Part shown: positions 18,255-27,964 of the stretch, piece by piece | How the letters are laid out: each line of letters opens with the position of its first letter | How positions within the stretch are numbered: position 1 is the stretch's first letter | From: Alphaproteobacteria bacterium | GTDB lineage: Bacteria; Pseudomonadota; Alphaproteobacteria; Rs-D84 | DNA: 64,000 nucleotides | Direction: 5' to 3' | Assembly: GCA_017615655.1 (NCBI GenBank) | Contig: JAFZZS010000002.1 | Span: 129,114 to 193,113, forward strand | Position numbers and translations under genes: made by a program | The notes under the pieces: model-generated | Told to the model about the DNA's origin: nothing | Database searches by the model: none | Seen by the model: the letters and a program-made list of their open reading frames with translations, nothing else

Positions 18255-18348
18255 AAAAAGTTTAGATTTTTGAAATTTTTGGTGTAATATCAGATTTCGG
18301 AAATCAAAAAAGAACAAATTAAATTAACCCAAGCCCAAGGAGAAAACC

Positions 18349-19536
18349 ATGGCAAAAGAAAAATATGTAAGAACCAAACCGCATGTTAATATCGGTACTA
18401 TTGGTCACGTTGACCACGGTAAGACGACATTAACTGCTGCTATCGTTCATTACTATGGCGTCGGTGCCGATGCACAGAAGGGTGTTAACGAAATTGATAG
18501 CGCCCCAGAAGAAAAGGCACGTGGTATAACAATTAATACCGCACACGTTGAATATGAAACAGCGAATCGTCACTATGCACACGTTGACTGCCCAGGACAC
18601 GCTGACTATGTTAAAAACATGATTACTGGTGCGGCACAGATGGATGGTGCGATTTTGGTCGTTGCGGCAACTGATGGTCCAATGCCTCAGACACGCGAAC
18701 ACATTTTGTTGGCACGTCAGGTTGGTATTCCAAAAATCGTTGTTTATCTTAACAAATGTGATTTGGCAAACGATCCAGAATTGTTGGAATTGGTTGAAAT
18801 GGAAATCCGCGAATTGTTGTCTGCAAATGACTTTGATGGTGAAAATGTGCCAATTATTCGTGGTTCTGCTATTTCCGCATTGGAAGGCAAATCAGATGGT
18901 CTTGGCAAAGAATCAATTGATGCTTTGTTAAAAGCTTGCGATGAATACATCCCAATGCCAGAACGTCCAGTTGATAAACCGTTCTTGATGCCAATCGAAG
19001 ACGTATTCAGCATCACTGGTCGTGGAACCGTTGTTACAGGTCGTGTCGAAGCCGGTGTTATCAAAGTCGGTGACGAATGCGAAATCGTTGGTTTGCGTCC
19101 AACACAGAAAACAACAGTTACTGGCGTTGAAATGTTCCGCAAATTGTTAGATCAAGGTGAAGCAGGTGATAACATTGGTTTGTTGTTACGTGGAACCAAG
19201 AAAGAAGATGTGGAACGTGGTCAGATTATCTGCAAACCGGGTTCTATTACCCCACATACAGATTTCGAAGCCGAGGTTTATATCTTGACCAAAGAAGAAG
19301 GTGGACGTCACACAGCGTTCTTTAGCAACTATCGTCCTCAGTTCTTCTTTAGCACAACCGATGTGACCGGAACAATTACATTGCCAGCAGACAAAGAAAT
19401 GGTCTTGCCAGGTGATAATGTCCGTATCACAGTTGCATTGATTGCACCTATTGCGATGGACGAAGGTCGCCGTTTCGCTATCCGCGAAGGTGGACGTACA
19501 GTCGGCGCAGGTGTTGTGTCAAAGATCATCAAATAA
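18349..19536 (+). CDS. tuf: Elongation factor Tu
   Basis: The 395-residue GTPase delivers aminoacyl-tRNA. Motifs are [25 protein letters not shown], and NKCDL for base recognition. The C-terminal [19 protein letters not shown] is canonical. AAGGAG precedes the ATG. It is the only tuf in the window. Confidence 0.98.
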   Translation: MAKEKYVRTKPHVNIGTIGHVDHGKTTLTAAIVHYYGVGADAQKGVNEIDSAPEEKARGITINTAHVEYETANRHYAHVDCPGHADYVKNMITGAAQMDGAILVVAATDGPMPQTREHILLARQVGIPKIVVYLNKCDLANDPELLELVEMEIRELLSANDFDGENVPIIRGSAISALEGKSDGLGKESIDALLKACDEYIPMPERPVDKPFLMPIEDVFSITGRGTVVTGRVEAGVIKVGDECEIVGLRPTQKTTVTGVEMFRKLLDQGEAGDNIGLLLRGTKKEDVERGQIICKPGSITPHTDFEAEVYILTKEEGGRHTAFFSNYRPQFFFSTTDVTGTITLPADKEMVLPGDNVRITVALIAPIAMDEGRRFAIREGGRTVGAGVVSKIIK

Positions 19537-19548
19537 TAACTACGTTTG

Positions 19549-19582
19549 TTGGTCGCCCGCAGGAAACTGTTTGGGCGGCCAA
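19549..19582 (+). promoter_or_regulatory. tuf-rpsJ intercistronic hairpin (S10 operon leader candidate)
   Basis: TTGGTCGCCC / GGGCGGCCAA forms a 10-bp stem with one G-T pair and a 14-base loop, without a T-run. It lies where an S10-operon leader would be expected; control by L4, as in E. coli, is inference. Confidence 0.45.
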
Positions 19583-19621
19583 TAAATGTGAATAAGACAA
19601 TAAATAAGGGAAACAAGCAAA

Positions 19622-19933
19622 ATGGTACCAGCATCAAAAATTCGCATCAAATTGACGGCTTTTGACCACAGAATTTTGGTTGAATCGGTGGAGGAGATTG
19701 TCAAAACTGCAAAGCGCACCGGCGCAGATGTCGTTGGGCCTGTTCGCTTGCCGACATTGGTTCAAAAATTCACAGTCAACCGTTCACCACATGTGGATAA
19801 AAAATCGCGTGAACAATTTGAAATCCGCAATCATAAAGCGGTTGTCGATATTGTTAACCCAACCCCTCAGACAGTTGATGCACTGATGAAGTTGGATTTG
19901 GCATCTGGTGTTGATGTGAAAATTAAATTGTAA
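19622..19933 (+). CDS. rpsJ: 30S ribosomal protein S10
   Basis: This 103-residue protein of the 30S head is also NusE in antitermination. [16 protein letters not shown] and [29 protein letters not shown] are the conserved parts. First gene of the S10 operon. Confidence 0.98.
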   Translation: MVPASKIRIKLTAFDHRILVESVEEIVKTAKRTGADVVGPVRLPTLVQKFTVNRSPHVDKKSREQFEIRNHKAVVDIVNPTPQTVDALMKLDLASGVDVKIKL

Positions 19934-20012
19934 AAGGGTTTGTTAGCGTTAGGTATTTTGTTGACTTTTTAACATAATATTCTAACCTCTGACATAAAAA
20001 AAGGCATAAGAA

Positions 20013-20729
20013 ATGAAACGTAGCGGATTGATAACAACAAAAATTGGGATGACACGTCTGTATGACGATGCCGGCGTCGCGCATGCGGTGACGGTTTTGT
20101 CGGTTGGTGATTGCACAGTAATTGGCAATCGTACGACGGAAAAGAACGGATATGTCGCAAATGTTCTTGGTATTCGTGAAGCCAAGGCGAAGCATGTCGC
20201 AAAGCCACAGCAGAAAGCGGCAGAAAAGGCGGGTGTAAAACCATATCGTAAAATTGCAGAATTTCGTGTATCTGATGAATGTGTAATTCCGGTTGGAACA
20301 TCTTTATGCGCATCTCATTTCGTTGCCGGACAATTTGTTGATGTCCAAGCGACAAGCAAGGGTAAAGGATTCCAAGGTGCAATGAAGCGCCATAATTTTG
20401 GCGGTAAAGAAGCTACACATGGTGTGTTAAAGGCGCATCGTTCTTTGGGTGGTACGGGTATGCGTGAATGGCCGGGTCGTGTTCTTAAGGGCAAAAAGAT
20501 GTCCGGTCAAATGGGTAATGAAACAGTTACTGTCCAAAATTTGAAAATATTCGGAACAGACGAAGCGGAAAACTTGATTTTCGTTGAAGGTGCGGTTCCG
20601 GGTTGTAATGGCACATTTGTTTTGATTACTGACGCAGTTAAGAAAGAACAGAAAGAATTACCCGTTCCAACATCACAAAAGAAAGATGCAGAACAGACAG
20701 AAACCAAATCAGAATCTGTTGCAGAATAA
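20013..20729 (+). CDS. rplC: 50S ribosomal protein L3
   Basis: The 238-residue protein reaches toward the peptidyl transferase centre. GLITTKIGMTRLYDD at the start and KGKGFQGAMKRHNFGG plus RVLKGKKMSGQMGNE in the loop are characteristic. The Lys/Glu/Thr-rich C-terminal tail (about 25 residues) is longer than in E. coli. Confidence 0.97.
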   Translation: MKRSGLITTKIGMTRLYDDAGVAHAVTVLSVGDCTVIGNRTTEKNGYVANVLGIREAKAKHVAKPQQKAAEKAGVKPYRKIAEFRVSDECVIPVGTSLCASHFVAGQFVDVQATSKGKGFQGAMKRHNFGGKEATHGVLKAHRSLGGTGMREWPGRVLKGKKMSGQMGNETVTVQNLKIFGTDEAENLIFVEGAVPGCNGTFVLITDAVKKEQKELPVPTSQKKDAEQTETKSESVAE

Positions 20730-20757
20730 TAGGTTTTGAAAATTAAGGTGAATTAAA

Positions 20758-21381
20758 ATGCAAGTGAATATTATAAATTTTGATGGCAAAGCGGTCGGCA
20801 AGATTGATTTGCAAGATTCTATTTTTGGTTTGGATGCACGCGCGGATATCTTGCACCGTGTTGTTACATGGCAACGCGCGAAATCACGTGCAGGCACACA
20901 TGCGGTTAAGACGGTTTCTGATGTCGCCGGCAGTGGTAAGAAAGCATTCAAGCAAAAGAAGACAGGTAATGCACGTCAGGGTGAACGTTACAATGTTCAT
21001 ATGCGTGGCGGTGGCGTTGTTCATGGACCAGTTGTTCGTGATCACAGCATCGATTTGCCAAAAAAGATTCGCAGCTTGGGTCTTAAGATGGCGTTATCTT
21101 CCAAGGCAAAAGATGGTGCATTAATTGTTGTGGATTCTGAAAAGATGTCTGCTGTAAAAACGGGGACATTTGCGAAGCAATTAAAGAAATTAAATATTGA
21201 TTCCGCATTGTTCGTTGGTGCAGATAGCTTGGATGAAAATTTCAAGAAATCCGCGGCGAATATCAATAATATTGATGTTTTGCCAACTGTTGGTTTGAAT
21301 GTTTCGGATATTTTGAAACATGAAAAGTTGGTTTTGACTGCTGATGCTGTCAAGGCTATAGAATCCCGTCTTGGGGCATAA
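20758..21381 (+). CDS. rplD: 50S ribosomal protein L4
   Basis: This 207-residue protein lines the exit tunnel and in many bacteria represses the S10 operon. WQRAKSRAGTHAVKTVSDV and QKKTGNARQGERYNVHMRGGGVVHG are the conserved tunnel loop. Length is normal. Confidence 0.97.
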   Translation: MQVNIINFDGKAVGKIDLQDSIFGLDARADILHRVVTWQRAKSRAGTHAVKTVSDVAGSGKKAFKQKKTGNARQGERYNVHMRGGGVVHGPVVRDHSIDLPKKIRSLGLKMALSSKAKDGALIVVDSEKMSAVKTGTFAKQLKKLNIDSALFVGADSLDENFKKSAANINNIDVLPTVGLNVSDILKHEKLVLTADAVKAIESRLGA

Positions 21382-21417
21382 TACAAATCGGTTATGATTG
21401 CAAAAAAGGTTATAGAG

Positions 21418-21750
21418 ATGGCAGAAAAGAAAGTTAGTTCAGAAAAAAAGACTGTTGTAACAGCTGATGTCTATGATGTGCTGCGTCGCCCGATTGTTTC
21501 CGAAAAGGCGGTCAAGCTTTCAGAAGGTAATGCGGTTGCATTTGAAATCGCGGCACGTGCAACAAAAGAAGATGTCGTCCGTGCAATGCAGGCAATATAT
21601 AATGTTAAACCAACCAAGGTTAACATTGTTGTTGTAAAAGGTAAGGTTAAACAATTTCGTGGTCGCAGCAGTGGGACACAGCGCACAGTGAAAAAGGCGT
21701 ATGTTTCTTTGCCGGCAGATGCGAAATTGGATTTGGAAACGAAAATGTAA
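21418..21750 (+). CDS. rplW: 50S ribosomal protein L23
   Basis: The 110-residue protein is at the tunnel exit and docks SRP and trigger factor. VLRRPIVSEKAVKL and YNVKPTKVNIVVVKGKVKQFRGR are typical. ATG 21418 (MAEKKV) is chosen because AAGG lies 8 bases upstream; an in-frame ATG at 21394 would add eight residues with no such site. Confidence 0.95.
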   Translation: MAEKKVSSEKKTVVTADVYDVLRRPIVSEKAVKLSEGNAVAFEIAARATKEDVVRAMQAIYNVKPTKVNIVVVKGKVKQFRGRSSGTQRTVKKAYVSLPADAKLDLETKM

Positions 21751-21814
21751 TGGCTTTGGCAGAGAATCTGGAAAATTTCAGACGTTAGTGTCAAAGTGAA
21801 AAAAGGATATAAAA

Positions 21815-22648
21815 ATGGCATTAAAAAGTTATAAACCAATTACCGCCGGAACACGTGGTCTGGTTTTGATTGATCACAGTGAATTGCATCGCGGTGCGCC
21901 AGAAAAGGCGTTAACTGTTGGTTTGAAATCCAAAGGTGGTCGTAATAATTTCGGTCATGTAACAGTTCCTCATCAAGGTGGGGGGCATAAACGCAAATAT
22001 CGTTTAATCGATTTCAAACGCAAAAAGTTTGATATGCCGGCAACGGTGGTTCGTTTGGAATACGATCCGAATCGTACGGCGTTTATCGCATTGATTGAAT
22101 ATAAGGATGGTATGCGTTCATATATTTTGGCACCACGTGATTTGAAGGCTGGTGATGTTGTCATTTCTGGGGCACACCAAGATATTAAGCCAGGTAATGC
22201 GATGCCACTTAAAAATATGCCAATTGGTACAATTGTACACAATGTCGAATTGAAACCTGGGGCGGGCGGTCAATTGGCTCGCAGTGCAGGTTGTTATGCC
22301 CAGTTGATGGGTAAAGATGGTGTTTATGCACAGATTAAGATGAACAGTGGCGAGTTGCGCAAAGTTCATTCTGATTGTCTTGCGACAGTCGGTGCGGTTT
22401 CTAATCAGGACCAAAGAAATGTTAATCTGGGCAAGGCCGGTCGTGCGCGTTGGTTGGGTGTTCGCCCGTCGACACGTGGTATGGCACAAAACCCTGTGGA
22501 TCACCCAATGGGTGGTGGTAATGGTCATTCCAAAGGACATGAACCAGTATCACGCACTGGTATTCCAGCCAAGGGATATCGTACCCGCAGAAATAAACGC
22601 ACAGCCAAGATGATTATTCGTAGCAGACATTTGGCGAAGAAAAAATAA
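21815..22648 (+). CDS. rplB: 50S ribosomal protein L2
   Basis: The 277-residue protein binds 23S rRNA near the peptidyl transferase centre. [36 protein letters not shown] and the essential-His loop [17 protein letters not shown] are seen. Normal length. Confidence 0.98.
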   Translation: MALKSYKPITAGTRGLVLIDHSELHRGAPEKALTVGLKSKGGRNNFGHVTVPHQGGGHKRKYRLIDFKRKKFDMPATVVRLEYDPNRTAFIALIEYKDGMRSYILAPRDLKAGDVVISGAHQDIKPGNAMPLKNMPIGTIVHNVELKPGAGGQLARSAGCYAQLMGKDGVYAQIKMNSGELRKVHSDCLATVGAVSNQDQRNVNLGKAGRARWLGVRPSTRGMAQNPVDHPMGGGNGHSKGHEPVSRTGIPAKGYRTRRNKRTAKMIIRSRHLAKKK

Positions 22649-22668
22649 AATAGGTTAGGAGTTATTAT

Positions 22669-22950
22669 ATGTCTCGTTCAGTTTGGAAAGGTCCTTATGT
22701 ACATCCATCTATCTTGAAAAAGGTAGCGGTGGCGAATGAAAAAGATGACCATAAACCAATTAAAACTTGGTCCCGGGGCAGCACAATTGTTCCCCCAATG
22801 GTTGGATTGACATTCGAAGTTCACAATGGTAACAAGTTTATTCCTGTGTCTATCGTAGAAGATATGGTTGGACATAAACTGGGTGAATTTGCACCGACAC
22901 GTACTTTCAAAGGGCATGCTGCGAATAAAAAGGCGGCGGCAGGTAAATAA
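22669..22950 (+). CDS. rpsS: 30S ribosomal protein S19
   Basis: This 93-residue 30S head protein has [39 protein letters not shown] and [17 protein letters not shown]. It starts 20 bases after rplB with an AGGAG site. Confidence 0.98.
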   Translation: MSRSVWKGPYVHPSILKKVAVANEKDDHKPIKTWSRGSTIVPPMVGLTFEVHNGNKFIPVSIVEDMVGHKLGEFAPTRTFKGHAANKKAAAGK

Positions 22951-22972
22951 TCAAAGTAAAAGGCGTTAGATT

Positions 22973-23377
22973 ATGACAAGATATGGAATCAAAGATAATC
23001 AAGTTCGTGCGTTTAACAAAATGATTCGCGTCAGCACTCAGAAATTAAATCTGGTGTGTGCGACGATTCGTGGATTGCCAGTTGATCGTGCGGTTGATGT
23101 CTTGAAATTTTCTAAGAAACGTGTTGCAGGTGAAGTTTTGAAAACTTTACTTTCGGCGATTGCTAATGCGGAACACAATAAAAACTTGGCGATTGAAACA
23201 TTGTTCGTCAAAGAAATATGGTGTGGCAAGGCATTAACAATGAAACGTATTATGCCAGGACCACGTGGAAGTGCACGTCCAATTTTGAAACCTTTTTCCA
23301 ATTTAACAATTATCTTGGAATCAGGCAGTGCACCAAAGAAAGAAAAGACAACAAAAAAGACAAAAGAAGCAAAATAA
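22973..23377 (+). CDS. rplV: 50S ribosomal protein L22
   Basis: The 134-residue tunnel protein has the KMIRVSTQKLNLVCATIRG start, the LKFSKKRVAGEVLKTLLSAI helix and the beta-hairpin loop (MPGPRGSARPILKPFSNLTI). It carries a Lys/Thr-rich C-terminal tail. The usual Arg-rich loop is somewhat shortened. Confidence 0.96.
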   Translation: MTRYGIKDNQVRAFNKMIRVSTQKLNLVCATIRGLPVDRAVDVLKFSKKRVAGEVLKTLLSAIANAEHNKNLAIETLFVKEIWCGKALTMKRIMPGPRGSARPILKPFSNLTIILESGSAPKKEKTTKKTKEAK

Positions 23378-23382
23378 ACAAG

Positions 23383-23434
23383 TGTTCGGTGGTATGGGGG
23401 AACCCTGAATAAAACCGCAAGGTTTCAAGAACAC
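23383..23434 (+). promoter_or_regulatory. Structured rplV-rpsC spacer
   Basis: GTGTTC (23383-23388) pairs with GAACAC (23429-23434). The spacer contains AAACC-GCAA-GGTTT, a stem with a GNRA tetraloop, and a GGGG/CCC stem. This resembles a three-way RNA junction before rpsC. Confidence 0.4.
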
Positions 23435-23459
23435 CGCACACAAACAGTAAGGAAAAAAA

Positions 23460-24158
23460 ATGGGACAAAAAGTATCGCCAATTGCACAGCGTTTGTCTAT
23501 CAACAAAGTTCCAGATTCACGTTGGATTGTTGATAAGAAACACTATGCGGCATGTCTTGCGGAAGATAATACGATTCGCAAGTTCATTGAAAAGAAACTG
23601 AAAAAAGCAGGGGTCGCAAAGGTTGTTATAGACCGTATCGCAAAAAAGGTTGTGATTACTGTTCACACTTCGCGTCCAGGTATGATTATCGGTAAAAATG
23701 GCGCCGATATCGAAGCGTTGCGTAATGATATCAAAAAGTTGGTCAAGAATGATCAAGTTGTTGTTAATATCTACGAAGTTCGCCGTCCAGATTTAAATGC
23801 TCAATTGGTTGCGCAGAATATTGCACAGCAAATTGAAGGTCGTGTTTCATACAAACGTGCAATGAAGAAAGCAATTCAAAATGCACAGAAAGCAGGCGCC
23901 CAGGGTGTTAAAATCATGTGTTCTGGTCGTTTGAATGGTGCAGAAATTGCGCGCAGTGAACAAATTCGCGAAGGTCGTATTCCATTACATACTTTGCGTG
24001 CGGATATTGATTATGCCGCAGTTCAGGCCAAAACTACATACGGTGTTGTTGGTGTGAAAGTTTGGATTTACACTGGTGATGTCGTAAACAAAGAAAAATT
24101 GGCATCGGAAATGGCACGTCCTGCCGAATATGCCGGAACAAGCGACAGAAGAAAATAA
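23460..24158 (+). CDS. rpsC: 30S ribosomal protein S3
   Basis: The 232-residue protein is at the mRNA entry site. [12 protein letters not shown], the KH motif [21 protein letters not shown], and [30 protein letters not shown] are visible. The C-terminus is slightly longer than in E. coli. AAGGAAAAAAA precedes the start. Confidence 0.98.
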   Translation: MGQKVSPIAQRLSINKVPDSRWIVDKKHYAACLAEDNTIRKFIEKKLKKAGVAKVVIDRIAKKVVITVHTSRPGMIIGKNGADIEALRNDIKKLVKNDQVVVNIYEVRRPDLNAQLVAQNIAQQIEGRVSYKRAMKKAIQNAQKAGAQGVKIMCSGRLNGAEIARSEQIREGRIPLHTLRADIDYAAVQAKTTYGVVGVKVWIYTGDVVNKEKLASEMARPAEYAGTSDRRK

Positions 24159-24173
24159 AGTTGAGGTTATATC

Positions 24174-24587
24174 ATGTTAATGCCAAAAAAGACGAAATTT
24201 CGCAAACAGCACAAAGGTCGTATTCATGGTGTCGCCAAAGGTGGCAGTGAATTGGCGTTTGGTTCTTTTGGCTTGAAAGCCATGTCCCCAGAACGTATTA
24301 CGGCCCGTCAGATAGAAGCCGCCCGTCGTGCAATTACACGTCGTATGAGACGTATGGGTAAACTTTGGATTCGTGTATTTCCAGATGTTCCTGTTACTGT
24401 TAAACCTGCACAGGTTCGTATGGGTAAGGGTAAGGGTGCCGTTGAATACTGGATTTGCCGTGTGAAACCGGGTCGCATCATGTTTGAATTGGATGGTGTG
24501 AAACCAGATGTCGCAATGGAAGCGTTTGCACTGGCGGCTGCTAAATTGCCGGTAAAGACAAAAATTGTTGAGCGCAAAGTAAACTAA
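24174..24587 (+). CDS. rplP: 50S ribosomal protein L16
   Basis: The 137-residue protein organises the A-site side of the 50[36 protein letters not shown] and [20 protein letters not shown] are canonical. It starts 15 bases after rpsC. Confidence 0.98.
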   Translation: MLMPKKTKFRKQHKGRIHGVAKGGSELAFGSFGLKAMSPERITARQIEAARRAITRRMRRMGKLWIRVFPDVPVTVKPAQVRMGKGKGAVEYWICRVKPGRIMFELDGVKPDVAMEAFALAAAKLPVKTKIVERKVN

Positions 24588-24613
24588 AATTTTTGGACGT
24601 AAAGGTATAAAAG

Positions 24614-24796
24614 ATGGCAGAAAAGAAAGAATCTTTGAAGAAAGAAGAATTGCAGAGCAAACTGGTTGATTTAAAAAAGACACAGATGAATCAACGTTTT
24701 CAGCTTGCTGCGGGTCAATTGCCCAAGACACATGTTTTGCGCAAGACTCGTCGTGAAATTGCACGCGTTAAAACGAAGTTGAATGCTGCAGAATAA
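24614..24796 (+). CDS. rpmC: 50S ribosomal protein L29
   Basis: This 60-residue helical hairpin protein is near the tunnel exit. The ELQSKLVDLKKTQMNQRFQ and VLRKTRREIARVKTKL helices match L29. Length is normal. Confidence 0.95.
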   Translation: MAEKKESLKKEELQSKLVDLKKTQMNQRFQLAAGQLPKTHVLRKTRREIARVKTKLNAAE

Positions 24797-24889
24797 GAAG
24801 TGCCGATTTTGGTTGCGATTTCCAAATTTTAGGTTATCATATACCAGGTTGTGCAGAGGTAAACAAAAAAGTATATAAGGGATAATGTT

Positions 24890-25159
24890 ATGCCAAGACG
24901 TATACTGCAAGGAACGGTTAGAAGTACTGCAAATGACAAAACGGTTGTTGTAGAAGTAGAACGCCGCTTTCGTCATCCGTTGTATGGAAAATTTGTTAAG
25001 CAGAATAAAAAATACAAGGCGCACGATGAAGAAAACAAATACAAAGTTGGCGACATCGTTGCGATAGAAGAACATCGTCCGATATCCAAAACAAAAACTT
25101 GGGTTGTCAAGGGATTGGTTGGGGTATCAAAAGACAACGATGTTGAAATAGTTGACTAA
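24890..25159 (+). CDS. rpsQ: 30S ribosomal protein S17
   Basis: The 89-residue OB-fold protein binds 16S r[35 protein letters not shown] and the [17 protein letters not shown] strand are typical. It begins 93 bases after rpmC, a wider gap than for its neighbours. Confidence 0.97.
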   Translation: MPRRILQGTVRSTANDKTVVVEVERRFRHPLYGKFVKQNKKYKAHDEENKYKVGDIVAIEEHRPISKTKTWVVKGLVGVSKDNDVEIVD

Positions 25160-25168
25160 ATCAACCCA

Positions 25169-25252
25169 GGAACCTTTGAGGGCGCATTGGTCCTAGAACG
25201 GATGTTGTCAGTCGGGTTCCATAACAAAGCATCGGGGAAAAGCCCTGAATGC
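25169..25252 (+). promoter_or_regulatory. Structured rpsQ-rplN spacer
   Basis: GGAACC (25169-25174) pairs with GGTTCC (25215-25220). A second hairpin, GCAT-N2-GGG..CCC-N3-ATGC (25229-25252), ends shortly before the rplN ATG. The spacer is 110 bases, unusually long for this operon. Confidence 0.4.
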
Positions 25253-25269
25253 AGGATGAGGATAAGATT

Positions 25270-25644
25270 ATGATACAAAATGAAACAGTTATGACGGTTG
25301 CAGATAACAGTGGTGCACGTAAAGCAATGTGTATCAAGGTTTTAGGCGGTTCACATCGTCGTTATGCCACCGTTGGTGATAAAATAGTTGTCGCCATCAA
25401 AGAAGCAATTCCACGTGGTAAGGTTCAAAAAGGAACTGTGCAACGTGCGATTATCGTTCGGACCAAGTTTCCAATCAAACGTCCGGATGGTTCAATAATT
25501 CGTTTTGACGACAATGCGGTTGTTCTGATTAACAAAAACAATTTTGAACCGATTGGAACACGTATCTTTGGGCCAATTGCGCGTGAAGTGCGTCGGAAAT
25601 ATGATGTTCAAAAGATTGTGTCTTTGGCACCGGAAGTATTATAA
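25270..25644 (+). CDS. rplN: 50S ribosomal protein L14
   Basis: The 124-residue protein is at the subunit interface. [22 protein letters not shown] and [19 protein letters not shown] are the signature regions. ATG 25270 fits the family N-terminus; an ATG seven codons upstream lies within the leader hairpin and is rejected. Confidence 0.97.
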   Translation: MIQNETVMTVADNSGARKAMCIKVLGGSHRRYATVGDKIVVAIKEAIPRGKVQKGTVQRAIIVRTKFPIKRPDGSIIRFDDNAVVLINKNNFEPIGTRIFGPIAREVRRKYDVQKIVSLAPEVL

Positions 25645-25662
25645 AATATAAAGGCGTGTAAA

Positions 25663-25965
25663 ATGAAAATCAAAAAAGACGATGAAGTCATAGTCATTTC
25701 GGGAAAATACAAAGGCGTCAAAGGTAAAGTGCTTGAGGCGCGCCCATCAGAGTCCAGAGTTGTTGTTGCCGGTGTAAATCGTCACAAATGGCACATAAAA
25801 CCAACACGTGACGAAGCGGGTCATATCATTGATCGCGAGGCACCAATTCATGTATCAAATGTTGCGTTGGTTGATCCAAAAACTAAAAAGCCAACACGCG
25901 TAGGATACAAGGTTGCGAATGGTAAAAAGGTTCGTGTTGCCAAGAAATCTGGAACAGAACTGTAA
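25663..25965 (+). CDS. rplX: 50S ribosomal protein L24
   Basis: This 100-residue KOW-domain protein starts 50S assembly. The KOW stretch is [20 protein letters not shown], and [15 protein letters not shown] is conserved. Normal length. Confidence 0.97.
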   Translation: MKIKKDDEVIVISGKYKGVKGKVLEARPSESRVVVAGVNRHKWHIKPTRDEAGHIIDREAPIHVSNVALVDPKTKKPTRVGYKVANGKKVRVAKKSGTEL

Positions 25966-25972
25966 AGAACTA

Positions 25973-25988
25973 TCCCGCTGTTACGGGA
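25973..25988 (+). promoter_or_regulatory. rplX-rplE intercistronic hairpin
   Basis: TCCCG-CTGTTA-CGGGA; the CTGTTA loop is identical to that of the hairpin before rplR (27925-27946). Confidence 0.45.
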
Positions 25989-26005
25989 AATAAAAGGATG
26001 AAAAA

Positions 26006-26551
26006 ATGCAAAGCAGATTGCGCGAAATTTATGAAAAAGAAATTGTACCTGAATTGGTCAAAGAGTTCGGATACAAAAATGCATTGGCGGTTCCAAAACT
26101 GTCCAAAATTGTTTTGAATATGGGTGTCGGCGAAGCGGTATCGGATAAGAAAAAGTTAGATGCAGCGGTTACTGACTTGACGGCAATTGCGGCCCAGAAA
26201 CCAATTATCACACATGCAAAAAAATCCATTGCAACATATCGTTTGCGTGAGGGGCAAGCAATTGGGACCAAGGTTACATTGCGTGGTAAAAGAATGTATG
26301 ATTTCTTGGATAAACTTATTACTGTTGCGTTGCCGCGTGTGAAGGATTTTCGTGGGCTTTCAAAATCAAAATTTGATGGTCGTGGAAATTATGCTTTTGG
26401 TATCAAGGAACATTTGATATTCCCAGAAATATCGATTGATAAAATTGATTCTATTCGCGGGATGGATATTGTAATTGCCACAACCGCCAAGACAGATGAT
26501 GAAGCGCGTGCATTGCTGACGAAAATCGGCCTGCCGTTAGTATTGAAATAA
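26006..26551 (+). CDS. rplE: 50S ribosomal protein L5
   Basis: The 181-residue protein binds 5S rRNA and the P-site t[39 protein letters not shown] and [15 protein letters not shown] are conserved. Normal length. Confidence 0.98.
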   Translation: MQSRLREIYEKEIVPELVKEFGYKNALAVPKLSKIVLNMGVGEAVSDKKKLDAAVTDLTAIAAQKPIITHAKKSIATYRLREGQAIGTKVTLRGKRMYDFLDKLITVALPRVKDFRGLSKSKFDGRGNYAFGIKEHLIFPEISIDKIDSIRGMDIVIATTAKTDDEARALLTKIGLPLVLK

Positions 26552-26565
26552 TAAAGGGATAAAAC

Positions 26566-26868
26566 ATGGCTAAGTTAGCACTGATAAATAAACAAGCAAG
26601 ACGTGAAAAAATGGTTGCAAAGTATGCTAAAAAGCGTGCCGCAATCAAAGAGAAGATGTCTGTGAACGCAACGCCAGAAGAACGCAAGGAAGCGATGCTT
26701 AAACTGGCGAAGTTGCCACGTAATTCTAATCCGACACGTTTGCGTAATCGTTGTTCTATCACTGGACGTGCACGTGGGTATTCTCGTATGTTCGGTCTTT
26801 GCCGTCAACAAGTTAGAACCCAGGCATCAGAAGGCAAATTGCCAGGTGTTCGCAAGTCAAGTTGGTAA
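26566..26868 (+). CDS. rpsN: 30S ribosomal protein S14 (zinc-free type)
   Basis: The 100-residue protein is of the long class without the CXXC-X12-CXXC zinc site; only isolated Cys remain in RNRCSITGRARGYSRMFGLCR. The C-terminus LPGVRKSSW is universal. It follows rplE by 14 bases with an AAAGGGA site. Confidence 0.97.
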   Translation: MAKLALINKQARREKMVAKYAKKRAAIKEKMSVNATPEERKEAMLKLAKLPRNSNPTRLRNRCSITGRARGYSRMFGLCRQQVRTQASEGKLPGVRKSSW

Positions 26869-26874
26869 AAAGAA

Positions 26875-26928
26875 GCGCCGATTGTGGACAATGCAGTCGG
26901 TTAACATTGGCGCAGGAATAATCCTGCA
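26875..26928 (+). promoter_or_regulatory. Structured rpsN-rpsH spacer
   Basis: GCGCC (26875-26879) pairs with GGCGC (26909-26913) around an inner ATTGT-GG-ACAAT hairpin. GCAGGA-ATAA-TCCTGC (26912-26927) follows. S8 autoregulates the spc operon in E. coli at a different position; the same role here is inference. Confidence 0.4.
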
Positions 26929-26947
26929 TCAGTAAGAGGAGTAAAAG

Positions 26948-27346
26948 ATGTCATTATCACACCCGATTGGGGATATGGTCGCTCGCATTCGCAATGGTCA
27001 AAACGCGGGTAAAGAAAAAGTTATTGTTCCAAACAGCAAATTGCGTGCCGCAGTTTTGACTGTATTAAAGGACGAAGGTTTCATTGAAGATTTTCAAAAA
27101 CAAGAAATTGATGAACACCGCAGTAACTTGGTTGTAACATTAAAGTACGTTGGTGGAAATGGTGCAATTCAAGATATATCTGTTGTGTCTAAGCCTGGAC
27201 GTCGTGTTTATTCAGGGTCTGCAAAGATGCCACGTGTGTTGAACGGACTTGGTGTTGCAATCGTTTCAACACCCCAGGGCGTTATGACAGATCATAAGGC
27301 GCGCTTGATGAATATCGGCGGTGAAGTTTTGTGCAAGGTTATCTAA
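26948..27346 (+). CDS. rpsH: 30S ribosomal protein S8
   Basis: The 132-residue protein binds the 16S central domain. HPIGDMVARIRNGQNAGKE at the start and VSTPQGVMTDHKARLMNIGGEVLCKV at the end are typical. AAGAGGAG precedes the ATG. Confidence 0.98.
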   Translation: MSLSHPIGDMVARIRNGQNAGKEKVIVPNSKLRAAVLTVLKDEGFIEDFQKQEIDEHRSNLVVTLKYVGGNGAIQDISVVSKPGRRVYSGSAKMPRVLNGLGVAIVSTPQGVMTDHKARLMNIGGEVLCKVI

Positions 27347-27365
27347 TAGAAATAAGGATGTAATT

Positions 27366-27917
27366 ATGTCTCGTGCAGGAAAATATCCAGTGAAATTAAG
27401 TGATGGTGTGGTCGCATCCATCGCAGAAGGTAAATTGGTCATCAAGGGTCCAAAGGGTGAGTTGACCGTTCCAATGAACACAAAAAATGCTGCCCTGGTA
27501 GAAGTTAAAATCGAAGATGGTCATGTTGCAGTTGCACCAAAGAATGCCGAGGACAAGGCTTCGCGTGCGATGTGGGGCACAATGACTCGCAGCATTCGTA
27601 ATGCAGTTGAAGGCGTTACCAAAGGGTTTTCCAAGGCCATGTATATGAAGGGTGTCGGTTACAAAGCATCTGTTAGTGGCAAAAAATTTACATTGGTCGT
27701 TGGTTTTTCACATGATGTTGTGATGGAAATTCCAGATGGTATCACTGTTACTATGGGTGAAACACCAACAGAATTTACCATCAGCGGTAATGATAAATGT
27801 GCGGTTGGTTTATTTGCGGATAAAATTCACAAGATTCGCAAAATGGATCCGTACAAAGCCAAGGGTATCTTTTACAAGGGTGAAAGAGTTCGTCACAAAG
27901 AAGGTAAAAAGAAATAA
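27366..27917 (+). CDS. rplF: 50S ribosomal protein L6
   Basis: The 183-residue two-domain protein is near the factor-binding site. MSRAGKYPVKLSDG and DPYKAKGIFYKGERVRHKEGKKK are diagnostic. ATG 27366 is chosen after AAGGATG; an upstream in-frame ATG overlaps rpsH. Confidence 0.97.
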   Translation: MSRAGKYPVKLSDGVVASIAEGKLVIKGPKGELTVPMNTKNAALVEVKIEDGHVAVAPKNAEDKASRAMWGTMTRSIRNAVEGVTKGFSKAMYMKGVGYKASVSGKKFTLVVGFSHDVVMEIPDGITVTMGETPTEFTISGNDKCAVGLFADKIHKIRKMDPYKAKGIFYKGERVRHKEGKKK

Positions 27918-27924
27918 TCAATAA

Positions 27925-27946
27925 AATTTCCGCTGTTACGGAAATT
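27925..27946 (+). promoter_or_regulatory. rplF-rplR intercistronic hairpin
   Basis: AATTTCCG-CTGTTA-CGGAAATT, an 8-bp perfect stem. It has the same loop as the hairpin at 25973-25988. Confidence 0.45.
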
Positions 27947-27964
27947 GTAAAAAAGGAAAAACAA

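Noticed and set aside
17244..18317. Long minus-strand frame (357 codons)
   Set aside because: It lies antisense within fusA, whose coding sequence is certain.
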